Shown: positions 26,965-34,831 of the stretch, piece after piece | Position numbering within the stretch: the stretch's first letter is position 1 | How the letters are laid out: each line of letters opens with the position of its first letter | Assembly: GCA_000720805.1 (NCBI GenBank) | Contig: JODI01000040.1 | Span: forward strand, 15,309 to 79,308 | Direction: 5' to 3' | Length of the DNA: 64,000 nt | Source of the DNA: Streptomyces violaceoruber | GTDB taxonomy: Bacteria; Actinomycetota; Actinomycetes; Streptomycetales; Streptomycetaceae | Position numbers and translations under genes: made by a program | The notes under the pieces: model-generated | Told to the model about the DNA's origin: nothing | Database searches by the model: none | The model's input: only the letters and a program-made list of their open reading frames with translations

Positions 26965-28491
26965 TCACCCGCTGCCTTCGCCCGCAGCCTCACTCCCCGC
27001 CACCCCCACCGCCGTCCCCTCACCTCCCGCCGGCAGCGTCACCGTCACCGCCAGCCCCTCGCCCGGTGCCGTCCGCACCGTCACCTTTCCCTTGTGGGCC
27101 CGCACCACCCCCTGCACGATCGCCAGGCCGAGCCCGCTGCCCGCGCCGCCGCCCGCGCGGAAGAAGCGGTCGAAGACCCGGGCGGCGTCCTCGGGGTCCA
27201 GCCCCGGCCCCTTGTCGGCCACGCACAGCCGTACGACGCCGTAGGAGCGCTCCACGCCGAGCCGTACCGGGACGTCCTCGGGGGTGTGGGTGCGGACGTT
27301 GGCCACCAGGTTGCCGAGCACCTGTCTCAGCCCGGACTCGTCGGCGCGTACCAGCAGCGAGCCGTCGGCGTCGACGGTGACGGGACGCCCCGGCTGCTGC
27401 ACCCGCAGGTCCTCGGCCGCGTCCCTGACCAGACAGCTCACGTCCACGTTCCGGAAGCGGAGTTCGGGCTGCTGGTCGAGCCGGGCGAGGGTGAGCAGCT
27501 CGTCGACGAGCCGCCCCATGCGGTCCGCCTCCGCCATCACCCGCCCCCACGCCCGCTGCCGGTCCTCGGGGTCGGACAGCATCCCGCGGTCGTACAACTG
27601 GAGGTAGCCGCGTATCGCCGCCAGCGGGGTGCGCAGCTCGTGCGAGGCGTCGGCGACGAAGCGGCGCAACTGGGCCGCGCTGCGTTCGCGGGTGCGGTAC
27701 GCCGACTCCACCTGGTGGAGCATGGTGTTGAGGGCGAGCCGCAGCTGTTCGACCTCAAGGGTGGCCTCTCGGCTGGAGGGGACCCGCCGGGTCAGATCCC
27801 CCTCGGCGATCGCCGAGGAGGTCTCCACCATGTCCTCCAACGGCCGCATCCGACGGCTGACGCTCATCATCGTCAGCGCGGCGAGCAGCGCGAGCAGCAG
27901 CGTGCCGATGGCGAGGTCGAACTTGAGGGCCTTGGCCACGCCCTGGTGCAGGGCGGCGGTCGAGCTGGCGAGCAGGACCCGGGTGCCGTCGGCGAGCCGG
28001 GCCGCGGTCACGCGGTAGGGGGAGCCGTGCACGGTGACGTCGTGGGGTTCGGGGTCCTTGACCAGGCCGACCGGGTCGCGGACGGCGTGCGCGAGGTCGC
28101 GCTGGGCGTCGGTCGGCTTGAAACCGAGGATGTCCACGGGTTCGCCCCGGCTGTCGAGGGCGGTGAAGATCGAGTCGGGTGTCGGCTGCTCGTCCGAGCT
28201 CTTCGGGGCGAGCCGGCCGCGGACGAAGCTCAGCGTGCTCAGCGAGTCGAACTGCCGCAGGGTGAGCTGCGAACCGCCCAGTGAGTCACGGGTCTTGGTG
28301 AGCTCGGTGTCGACCTGGTCCAGCAGGTAGTACCGCATCCCCATCAGGCTCACGGCCGTCGCCGCGGCGATCCCGAGGGCGAGCAGCGCCACGTTGGCCA
28401 GCGTGAGCTTGCCGCGCAGCGAGTGGATGCCCCGCCGGCAGCGCAACCGCCCCCGCACGCGCGCCTGCCACCGCCCTCCCCGGAGCTTCAC
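26965..28491 (-). CDS. Sensor histidine kinase (two-component)
   Basis: 508 residues. Two membrane helices (about 30-55 and 195-215) bracket an external sensor domain of about 140 residues, followed by a HAMP segment (RRMRPLEDMVETSSAIAEGDLTRRV). The HisKA box has FVADASHELRTPLAAIRGY with the phosphorylated His near residue 285, and the ATPase motifs NLVANVRTHTP, VADKGPGLDPEDAARVFDRFFRA and GSGLGLAIV are intact. It overlaps the response regulator stop by 4 bp (GTGA), so the pair is coupled. Divergent from the MMPL transporter gene, which is a plausible target. Confidence 0.93.
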   Translation of the reverse strand: MKLRGGRWQARVRGRLRCRRGIHSLRGKLTLANVALLALGIAAATAVSLMGMRYYLLDQVDTELTKTRDSLGGSQLTLRQFDSLSTLSFVRGRLAPKSSDEQPTPDSIFTALDSRGEPVDILGFKPTDAQRDLAHAVRDPVGLVKDPEPHDVTVHGSPYRVTAARLADGTRVLLASSTAALHQGVAKALKFDLAIGTLLLALLAALTMMSVSRRMRPLEDMVETSSAIAEGDLTRRVPSSREATLEVEQLRLALNTMLHQVESAYRTRERSAAQLRRFVADASHELRTPLAAIRGYLQLYDRGMLSDPEDRQRAWGRVMAEADRMGRLVDELLTLARLDQQPELRFRNVDVSCLVRDAAEDLRVQQPGRPVTVDADGSLLVRADESGLRQVLGNLVANVRTHTPEDVPVRLGVERSYGVVRLCVADKGPGLDPEDAARVFDRFFRAGGGAGSGLGLAIVQGVVRAHKGKVTVRTAPGEGLAVTVTLPAGGEGTAVGVAGSEAAGEGSG

Positions 28492-29216
28492 GCCAGCCCG
28501 TATCCCACGCCCCGCCGGGTGGTGATCACCGGCGGTCCCAGCGCGTCCAGCTTGCGGCGCAGATAGCTGATGTACGTCTCGACGACGGTCGACTCGGGCG
28601 GCGTGTGCTCGTACTGCCAGACATGGCGCAGTAGTTGCTCCTTGGGCACGATCCGGCCGCCGTTGCGCACCAGGAACCGCAGCAGCGCGTACTCGGTGGG
28701 GGTCAGTTCCACCGAGCGGCCCGCGCGGTGCACCGAGTACGTCGTCTCGTCCAGCTCCAGGTCGCCGTAGCGCAGGGGCGGGCGCTGCGGGAGGACGTCG
28801 GCCGGGCGGGTGCGGCGCAGCACCGCCGAGATCCTGGCGATGACCTCGTCGATGTTGAACGGCTTGGTGATGTAGTCGTCGCCGAAGCCGAGCGCGCCGA
28901 CGATCTCGGCGGGCGAGTCGCGCGCGGTGAGGAAGACGACCGCCAGATCGGGCTGGAGCTCGCGCAACTGACGGCCCAGGGCGCGGCCGTCTCCGTCCGG
29001 GAGCATGACGTCGAGCAGCGCGCAGTCGATGGGGGGCGTCCCCCCGCGCGAGCCTGTCCGAGCGTGGGGGAGGGTGCGCTCGACGAGCGTGAGCGCCTCG
29101 CGGACCGTGCCCGCCGTCATCACCTCGAACCGGTGGTAGCGCAGCGCGATGGCGAGGACGTCCGCGATGCTCTCCTCGTCGTCCACGACCAGCACGGTTC
29201 CTGAACCCGTCGTCAT
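28488..29216 (-). CDS. OmpR/PhoB-family response regulator
   Basis: 242 residues. Receiver domain: acidic pair in VVDDEES, phospho-accepting Asp near residue 69 in ALLDVMLPDGDG, Thr in VFLTARDS, Lys in DDYITKPF. The C-terminal winged helix has ELTPTEYALLRFLVRNGGRIV and SYLRRKLDALGPPVITTRRGVGYGL. Between helix 2 and strand 3 the receiver carries about 12 extra residues (PHARTGSRGGTP) encoded by an inverted repeat of the kind scattered in Streptomyces spacers. Start ATG 29216 (MTTGSGTVLVVDDEE). Upstream of and coupled to the kinase gene. Confidence 0.92.
   Translation of the reverse strand: MTTGSGTVLVVDDEESIADVLAIALRYHRFEVMTAGTVREALTLVERTLPHARTGSRGGTPPIDCALLDVMLPDGDGRALGRQLRELQPDLAVVFLTARDSPAEIVGALGFGDDYITKPFNIDEVIARISAVLRRTRPADVLPQRPPLRYGDLELDETTYSVHRAGRSVELTPTEYALLRFLVRNGGRIVPKEQLLRHVWQYEHTPPESTVVETYISYLRRKLDALGPPVITTRRGVGYGLA
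29030..29072. repeat. Inverted repeat inserted within the response-regulator gene
   Basis: GGGGGGCGTCCCCCC (29031-29045) followed by CGCGCGAGCCTGTCCGAGCGTGGGGGAGG. The C-rich and G-rich blocks can pair over the GCGAGC/GAGCG core. Streptomyces genomes carry many dispersed copies of such CCCCC-CGCGAGC...AGCGTGGGGGA elements, mostly between genes. Here it is in frame inside the receiver domain. Confidence 0.65.
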
Positions 29217-29372
29217 GCCCCCAGTATCGGCGGACCCACTGACAACCGCTCGGGTTCGCTGCTTTGGAGTTCCTTGAGAGTCATGGCGTACCGCCCCCAC
29301 GCCCGCGTGCCGCCGCCGATTCTGTTGCGCAGGACCTGGGGGACCAACCGACCGACTAAGGAGCTGTTGAGC

Positions 29373-31781
29373 GTGGCGGCATTGGCACGGTGGTGTTACC
29401 GGCACCGGCTGGTGGTCCTGTTGCTGTGGGTGGGGGCGTTGTTCGGCCTGGGCTTTTCGGCCTCGACGGCGGGCACGGACTACGCGAACGTCTTCTCCCT
29501 CCCGAACACGGACTCCAAGCGCGCGTACGACCTGATGGAGAAGGCCTTCCCGCAGAGCGCGGGCGACACCGACACGGTGGTGTGGAAGGTCGACGAGGGC
29601 TCGGTTCGGGACCAGGCCGTACGGTCCCGCATCCAGCCCGCACTCGACAAGATCGCCGACATGAAGGGCGTCGGCGGCGTCACCAGCCCGTACACGGGGG
29701 GCGCGGCGCAGATCAGCGGCGACGGGCGGATCGCCTACGCCCAGATCACCTTCACCGACCAGGCGAACGCCGTGCCCAAGGAACTGGTCCAGGACGTCGT
29801 CGACACCGCGCAGGGCGCCGAACGCGCCGGACTGCAGGTCGACTTGGGCGGCCAGGCGATCCAGCGGGTGCAGGAGCCGCCCTCCGGTCTCGCCGAGATG
29901 GTCGGCATCGTGGCGGCGGCCGTCGTCCTGTTCCTGGCCTTCGGCTCGCTCTTCGCGATGCTGCTGCCGCTCGCCGTCGCCATCTTCGGCGTCGGCACGG
30001 GCATGTTCTCGACCCAGCTGCTCAGCCACGTCACCGACATCCCCGACCTGGCCCCGCTGCTGGCCACCCTGATCGGCCTCGGCGTCGGCATCGACTACGC
30101 CCTGTTCATCGTCACCCGGCACCGCAAGGGCATCCTGCGCGGCATGGACCCGGAGGAGTCGGCGGTCATCGCCCTCAACACCTCCGGCCGCGCCGTGCTG
30201 TTCGCGGGTGGCACGGTGTGCATCGCGCTCGCCGGGATGCTGGTGACCAACCTGCGCTTCCTGGACGGTGTCGTCATCGGCACCTCGCTGACCGTGGTGC
30301 TGAGCGTCCTCGCCGCCACCACCCTGCTCCCGGCGCTCCTCGGCTTCCTGGGCAAGCGGGTGCTGAGCCGCCGGCAGCGGCGCAAGCTCGCCGCGACCGG
30401 GCCCGAGCCGGAGCGGACGAGCGGACTGGCCGCCCGCTGGTCGGCGGGCGTGCAGAAGCGTCCGCGCCGGATCGCCGTGCTCGCCCTCGCCGTCATGGCC
30501 GTCCTCGCGCTGCCGGTGCTCTCCCTGCGCCTGGGCGCGACGGACCAAGGCAACGACGACACGACGACGACCACCAGGAAGGCGTACGACCTGCTCGCCG
30601 AGGGCTTCGGCCCCGGCTTCAACGGCCCGCTCCAGGTGGTCACCGTCGGGGGCGACACCACCACCCTGGTCAAGGGCATCCAGGGCACGGACGGGGTCGC
30701 CCGGGTCGCCGCGCTGCCGCCCGCGCGGGGCGTGACGGTGATCCAGGTCGTCCCGACCACGTCACCGCAGTCCGAGGAGACCGACCAGCTCATCGACACC
30801 CTGCGGGACGAGGTGATCCCGCAGGCCGGGGCCCAGGCCCACGTGGGCGGCGTCACGGCGGTCTCCAAGGACTTCGCGACGGTCACCGGCGACCGCCTCC
30901 CGCTGTTCATCGCGACCATCATCGGCCTCGGCTTCCTGCTGCTCCTGGTCGCCTTCCGTTCCCTGGTGGTGCCGCTGACGGCAGCGGTGATGAACCTGAT
31001 CGCGGCGGCCGCCTCCTTCGGCGTCCTCGTCGCGATCTTCCAGTGGGGCTGGGGACTGGACCTGCTGAGCCTCGGCAAGGAGGGCCCGATCAACGCCTTC
31101 CTGCCGGTCATCATGCTGTCCCTGCTGTTCGGCCTCTCGATGGACTACCAGGTGTTCCTGGTCAGCCGCATGCACGAGGAATGGGTCCACACGAAGGACA
31201 ACGCCCGCGCGGTCCGCGTCGGCCTCGCCGAGACCAGCCGCGTGATCAACTCCGCGGCCCTGATCATGGTCTGCGTCTTCCTGGCGTTCGTCCTGAGCGG
31301 TGACTCCGGCGCGGCGATGGCGGGTGTGGGCCTCGCGGCCGCCGTGGCCCTGGACGCGTTCATCCTGCGTACGGCCCTGGTGCCGGCCGCGATGCACCTG
31401 CTCGGCACCTCCAACTGGTGGCTGCCGGGGTGGCTGGAGAAGCGGCTGCCGCATCTGGCGGTGGAGCCGAAGGAGGAGGCACTCGAATCGCCGGCATCGC
31501 AGGGTCCTGCCTCGGCGGTCCACGGCTTCGTCCGTACGGCCGACGGTGAGCCGGTGGAGAGTGCCTCGGTGACGCTGCTCTCGAAGGGCGGGCGTCAGCT
31601 GGACCGGGTGACCTCGCTGGCGGACGGCTCGTACATCGTGTCGGTGCCGGGTCCGGGGACGTATCTGCTGGCGGCGACGGCTTCGTCGTACGGGTCGCGG
31701 GCGCGGCAGGTGGAGGTCGGGGACGGTCCGCTGGTATGCGACGTCGAGCTGGCGGAAGGGGAGGTGGACGCCGTCAACTAG
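29373..31781 (+). CDS. MMPL/RND-family transporter with C-terminal Ig-like domain
   Basis: 802 residues. Two RND halves each have one helix, a periplasmic-type loop and five helices; MMPL signatures include GLGVGIDYALFIVTRHR and MLSLLFGLSMDYQVFLVSRMHEEW, where the Asp residues are the proton relay. Such pumps export lipids, siderophores or drugs at the cell membrane. After the last helix, residues 720-795 form an extra carboxypeptidase-regulatory-like beta domain (VHGFVRTADGEPVESASVTLLS, DGSYIVSVPGPGTYLLAATA). It is unusual on an MMPL protein and predicted to be cytoplasmic. GTG 29373 follows AAGGAG. Divergent from the two-component system. Confidence 0.88.
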   Translation: MAALARWCYRHRLVVLLLWVGALFGLGFSASTAGTDYANVFSLPNTDSKRAYDLMEKAFPQSAGDTDTVVWKVDEGSVRDQAVRSRIQPALDKIADMKGVGGVTSPYTGGAAQISGDGRIAYAQITFTDQANAVPKELVQDVVDTAQGAERAGLQVDLGGQAIQRVQEPPSGLAEMVGIVAAAVVLFLAFGSLFAMLLPLAVAIFGVGTGMFSTQLLSHVTDIPDLAPLLATLIGLGVGIDYALFIVTRHRKGILRGMDPEESAVIALNTSGRAVLFAGGTVCIALAGMLVTNLRFLDGVVIGTSLTVVLSVLAATTLLPALLGFLGKRVLSRRQRRKLAATGPEPERTSGLAARWSAGVQKRPRRIAVLALAVMAVLALPVLSLRLGATDQGNDDTTTTTRKAYDLLAEGFGPGFNGPLQVVTVGGDTTTLVKGIQGTDGVARVAALPPARGVTVIQVVPTTSPQSEETDQLIDTLRDEVIPQAGAQAHVGGVTAVSKDFATVTGDRLPLFIATIIGLGFLLLLVAFRSLVVPLTAAVMNLIAAAASFGVLVAIFQWGWGLDLLSLGKEGPINAFLPVIMLSLLFGLSMDYQVFLVSRMHEEWVHTKDNARAVRVGLAETSRVINSAALIMVCVFLAFVLSGDSGAAMAGVGLAAAVALDAFILRTALVPAAMHLLGTSNWWLPGWLEKRLPHLAVEPKEEALESPASQGPASAVHGFVRTADGEPVESASVTLLSKGGRQLDRVTSLADGSYIVSVPGPGTYLLAATASSYGSRARQVEVGDGPLVCDVELAEGEVDAVN

Positions 31782-31782
31782 C

Positions 31783-31911
31783 TCAGGCCAGTCCGGCCTT
31801 GAGGTTGCGCTCGACGTCGAGCACGACCTTGCCACCCACAGACTCGGGGAGTGTGACGAGCTCCCCGGGAATGTGGATCGCGTGTGTGGCGTAACGGCCG
31901 TTCGATCCCAT
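31783..31911 (-). CDS. Possible small protein (42 aa)
   Basis: A short frame starting at ATG 31911 with CGGGTGA just upstream and coding for a peptide that includes HAIHIPGELVTLPESVGG and VVLDVERNLKAGLA. The composition looks like coding sequence rather than random GC-rich DNA, and it begins 15 bp after the TetR stop on the same strand. No family was recognised. It could be the remnant of a longer gene. Confidence 0.3.
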   Translation of the reverse strand: MGSNGRYATHAIHIPGELVTLPESVGGKVVLDVERNLKAGLA

Positions 31912-31926
31912 TCACCCGATCGTGGA

Positions 31927-32676
31927 TCACTCGGCCCGCCCCCTCGCCCCCGCCCCCGGATCCGGCATCACCTTGGTCATCCCCGGCAGGAAGTCCGTGA
32001 ACAGCTCGTGCACCTCCCGTACGAGCGGCCGCAGCACCCGGAACCGGGCGAGCGACACCCCGCGCGCGGTGAGCCGGGCTCCCCGCTCGGCGAGCCGGTA
32101 AGTGCGCTCCCGCCCCTCGGTCCGGTCGAAGATCCAGTACAGGACGAGCCCCATCTGGGCGAGCCACATCAACTCGGGGAGGATGTCCCGCAACTCCTCA
32201 GGCACCTTGGTCTTCGTGGCCCCCGCCAGCACCTGCCGGTGGACGCTGATGGCCTCCACGCGCGCGTGCTCCGACTCGGTCGAGAACGGACTGAGCGGAC
32301 TGTCCGGATCGGCGGCGTTCTTGAAGAACTGCACCGCGAACTCGTGGTACGGCGCGGCGATGTCCAGCCACACCTTCAGCACCCCCGCGAGCCGCGCCTC
32401 CAGATCCGTCTCCCGGGCCAGCACCTCCCGGACCGCCACCTGGTGCTCGGCGGCGATCCGGTCGTAGAAGCCCTGGATCAGGTGCTCCTTGCCGGCGAAG
32501 TAGTAGTACGCGTTGCCGACGGAGACCCCGGCCTCCTGGGCGATGGCCCGCATGGTCGTCTTGTCGTAGCCCCGCTCCTGGAACAGCCGCATCGCCGTCT
32601 CCAGGATCAGCGCACGGGTCTGCTCGGACTTGCTCGGGGTACCGCCCTGGTCGGGGCCGTCATGGTTCGCAGGCAC
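31927..32676 (-). CDS. TetR-family regulator
   Basis: About 249 residues. Helix-turn-helix at residues 15-65 (TRALILETAMRLFQERGYDK, MRAIAQEAGVSVGNAYYYFAGKEHL), then a long all-helical ligand domain with many aromatic residues (YHEFAVQFFKN, MWLAQMGLVLYWIFDR). It is the last main gene of a minus-strand group: membrane protein (33631), DCC protein (33230), then this regulator. Two copies of a 14-bp palindrome lie before the first gene; they are its probable binding sites. GTG 32676 is the likeliest start (MPANHDGPDQGG). Confidence 0.86.
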   Translation of the reverse strand: MPANHDGPDQGGTPSKSEQTRALILETAMRLFQERGYDKTTMRAIAQEAGVSVGNAYYYFAGKEHLIQGFYDRIAAEHQVAVREVLARETDLEARLAGVLKVWLDIAAPYHEFAVQFFKNAADPDSPLSPFSTESEHARVEAISVHRQVLAGATKTKVPEELRDILPELMWLAQMGLVLYWIFDRTEGRERTYRLAERGARLTARGVSLARFRVLRPLVREVHELFTDFLPGMTKVMPDPGAGARGRAE

Positions 32677-32687
32677 GGGAAGAGAGC

Positions 32688-33230
32688 CTAACGAGTGGGG
32701 CAGGCGCCGCTGCCACAGCCGGGTGGGTTGGAGCTCCAGCCCAGGGCCGGGTCGTACGTCCACCCGTCCGCCCGGCGGTACACGGCCCCGCCCCACCGGC
32801 CACCGCCGCTCCCCTGGCCGCCCCCCTTGTTCCCCGTGTTCCACTGGGCCCCGCGCCACTTGGCGGCGGCGAGCACCGCGCCCCTGGCGAGCCGGGCCCC
32901 GGCCGGGGTGCTCAGCCGGTGGGCGAGCGGCCGGTGTTCCCGCAGCGCCCACAGGGTGACGACCCAGGCGGCGGAGTCGCGGTAGACCTGCCCCGCGTCG
33001 CCCACGACGGTGACCTCGTCGAGGGTGGCGCGGTGGTCGAGGCCGGGAAACCGCCGCCGGGCCTCCTCGGACCCCGCGGGCACCAGCTCCAGCGGCACCA
33101 GCTGCGGCTGCCGTACGAGCCAGTCGCGCAGGAAGGTGCACAGGGAGCACTCGGCGTCGTACAGAACGGTGAGCCGGCGGACCGGGACGCGCGCGGCGGC
33201 CCGGTCCTCGGTGGTCGGCACGGTGCTCAC
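32688..33230 (-). CDS. DCC-family thiol-disulfide oxidoreductase-like protein (DUF393)
   Basis: 180 residues. The family hallmark is DxxCxxC, present as LYDAECSLCTFLRDWL near residue 25, with a later DEVTVVGDAGQVYRDSAAW and a W-x-L-x-R-H segment. DCC proteins are thioredoxin-like and are thought to handle disulfides or bind membrane partners; no reaction is proven. The C-terminal 45 residues (GNKGGGQGSGGGRWGG, W-rich, ending CGSGACPTR) are unlike the family and may be disordered. Its GTG start overlaps the stop of the membrane-protein gene by 4 bp. Confidence 0.8.
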   Translation of the reverse strand: MSTVPTTEDRAAARVPVRRLTVLYDAECSLCTFLRDWLVRQPQLVPLELVPAGSEEARRRFPGLDHRATLDEVTVVGDAGQVYRDSAAWVVTLWALREHRPLAHRLSTPAGARLARGAVLAAAKWRGAQWNTGNKGGGQGSGGGRWGGAVYRRADGWTYDPALGWSSNPPGCGSGACPTR

Positions 33231-33631
33231 GCCCCCTGCGTCCCGACCCAGCCCTGCGGCGCGACCGGCGGCACCTGCTCCCGCTCCATCACGCCCCTCC
33301 GCCGTATCCGGTTGAGCACGTACACGTTGCCCAGGTGCATGACGCCGAGCACCAGCAGCACCACGCCGAGCTTGGTCGACACGGCCTCGAACACCCCGCG
33401 GGCGTCCTCGATGGTGTCGTCCCCGCTCAGGTAGAGGGCGATGAACCCGAGGTTGACGAGGTAGAAGCCGACCACCAGGAGATGGTTGACGGCGTCGGCG
33501 AGCTTCTCGTTGCCCTGCAGTACGTCGGCGAGAAAGACCCGCCCGTTCCGGCTGAGCGTCCGGGCCACCCAGATGGTCAGCGCGATGCTGACGACCAGGT
33601 AGATGACGTAGGCGACGACGGTGCGGTCCAT
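33227..33631 (-). CDS. Four-helix membrane protein of unknown function
   Basis: 134 residues with three to four membrane helices (VVAYVIYLVVSIALTIWVA, HLLVVGFYLVNLGFIALYL, LGVVLLVLGVMHLGNVYVL) and a conserved-looking N-R-x-R-R-R end. First gene of the TetR-controlled operon; ATG 33631 is preceded by AAGGGGTGGGGCC. Proteins of this kind often sit beside DCC-type proteins; function unknown. Confidence 0.78.
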   Translation of the reverse strand: MDRTVVAYVIYLVVSIALTIWVARTLSRNGRVFLADVLQGNEKLADAVNHLLVVGFYLVNLGFIALYLSGDDTIEDARGVFEAVSTKLGVVLLVLGVMHLGNVYVLNRIRRRGVMEREQVPPVAPQGWVGTQGA

Positions 33632-33646
33632 GGCCCCACCCCTTCT

Positions 33647-33704
33647 TGAACGCGTTCAAAACGCTGACAGGAGAGACTCTAGACCTGTTTTTGAACACGT
33701 TCAA
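33647..33704. promoter_or_regulatory. Paired TetR operators
   Basis: TTGAACGCGTTCAA (33647-33660) and TTGAACACGTTCAA (33691-33704), near-perfect palindromes whose starts are 44 bp apart, four helical turns. Between them on the minus strand is TAGAGT, a possible -10. They lie just upstream of the operon that ends in the TetR gene, so that regulator is the natural candidate to bind them. Confidence 0.85.
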
Positions 33705-33817
33705 CGCACTGGTGTGGGACGTGCGTCACGAAGGCGTATGTCACGGGGCGCGCGCCGCGACGGAGGCGCGCGCCGCGATCGGCGGGGCCGCTGTGTGCTC
33801 CTGCCCCTCCCGCGGGC

Positions 33818-34228
33818 TCACCCCCTGCGCGCGAGCTCCGGCCGCTTGCTGTAATCGGTGAACCCGAGGACGTTCCCCCAAGGGTCGGCGACCTCGACGG
33901 TCCACCCGGTCGCCACGGAGAACGGCGCGTCGAGCAGCGCGATCCCGGCGCGGGCCAACTCCCGCGCGGCCGCCCGGGCGTCGGGCACCTCCAGCCACAC
34001 CCGGGGAGTGGGCCAGGCCGGCGGCCGCGGCCCGAGCCCTTCCTCGTGCCGCAACAGAATCCCGGGCGTCTCGGTCCCGGCCTTCAGCAACGCGATCCCG
34101 CCCTCGTCGAAACGGAACCCCACCACGAACCCGGCCCGCTCGTAGAAACGGACGGCCTCGGCGAGGTCCCCGACGGGGAGCAGGATGTTGTCGAAACCGA
34201 GCAGTTCGTACGACTCGTCATCTGACAT
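33818..34228 (-). CDS. VOC-superfamily (glyoxalase-like) protein
   Basis: 136 residues. Glyoxalase/bleomycin-resistance fold: FDNILLPVGDLAEAVRFYE at the start, WLEVPDARAAARELARAGI in the middle and TVEVADPWGNVLGFTDY at the end. The second conserved acid in the ADPWGN loop and the early polar residue of the first strand would be metal ligands. Activity not predictable. TAACCT stands six bases before the ATG on the minus strand, which would make the mRNA leaderless, and an inverted repeat CTGAC...GTCAG (34222-34236) covers the start codon. Confidence 0.83.
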   Translation of the reverse strand: MSDDESYELLGFDNILLPVGDLAEAVRFYERAGFVVGFRFDEGGIALLKAGTETPGILLRHEEGLGPRPPAWPTPRVWLEVPDARAAARELARAGIALLDAPFSVATGWTVEVADPWGNVLGFTDYSKRPELARRG

Positions 34229-34438
34229 GACGTCAGGTTAGGTGTGGGAGCGGCACACCCCGGGCGGGCTGACCGCGGGGTCACTCATTGGGCCGAGGAA
34301 CGGCCGCTTCCGCCGCTCCCGGCGGCGGCGTCGACGTCGATGCGTACGGCGGACGCCCGGGCGAGGCGGCGGCCCGGAGGGTGAGCGGACGCCCCTGCCC
34401 GGCGGGCGTTGTCAGTGGTGCCTCGTACTGTCGGCGGC

Positions 34439-34831
34439 ATGGGAATCGTGACGTTCGTCGACGAGACGACAAGCGGGAGCCGCAGCGACGGCTGGGGTCT
34501 GGAGATCGCCGAGGAGCGGCTCACCGTGCGCGAGTTGATCAGGCGCCGGGTCTTCCAGGAGGTCGCCGAGTACAACGCGCGTACGCCGGGCGTGTTCCAG
34601 GGACTCGTCCAGCCCGAGGACACCGAGCGGGTGCTGAACGGGTACGCGCTGCGCAAGCCCCGCCGGATAGACCCCGAGACGCAGTCCGAGCTGGCGCTGA
34701 AGGCCTTCGCGGGCAATGGCTTCCTGGTGCTGGTGGGGGACCGTCAGGTCACCGACCCCGCCGAGGAGATCGAGCTCGGGCTCGGTACCGAGGTCACGTT
34801 CCTGAAGCTCGTACCGCTGGTGGGGGGATGA
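34439..34831 (+). CDS. Small hypothetical protein coupled to DUF4132 gene
   Basis: 130 residues with no recognised domain. Contains GIVTFVDETTSGSRSDGWGLEI, RELIRRRVFQEVAEYNARTP and a C-terminal LVLVGDRQVTDPAEEIELG followed by VTFLKLVPLVGG, which would suit a compact alpha/beta fold. The stop overlaps the start of the DUF4132 gene (ATGA), so the two proteins are made together and probably work together. Confidence 0.75.
   Translation: MGIVTFVDETTSGSRSDGWGLEIAEERLTVRELIRRRVFQEVAEYNARTPGVFQGLVQPEDTERVLNGYALRKPRRIDPETQSELALKAFAGNGFLVLVGDRQVTDPAEEIELGLGTEVTFLKLVPLVGG

Noticed and set aside
29031..29072. Attenuator or terminator within the response-regulator gene
   Set aside because: The inverted repeat is in the coding frame and matches a dispersed Streptomyces repeat type rather than a terminator with a T tract.
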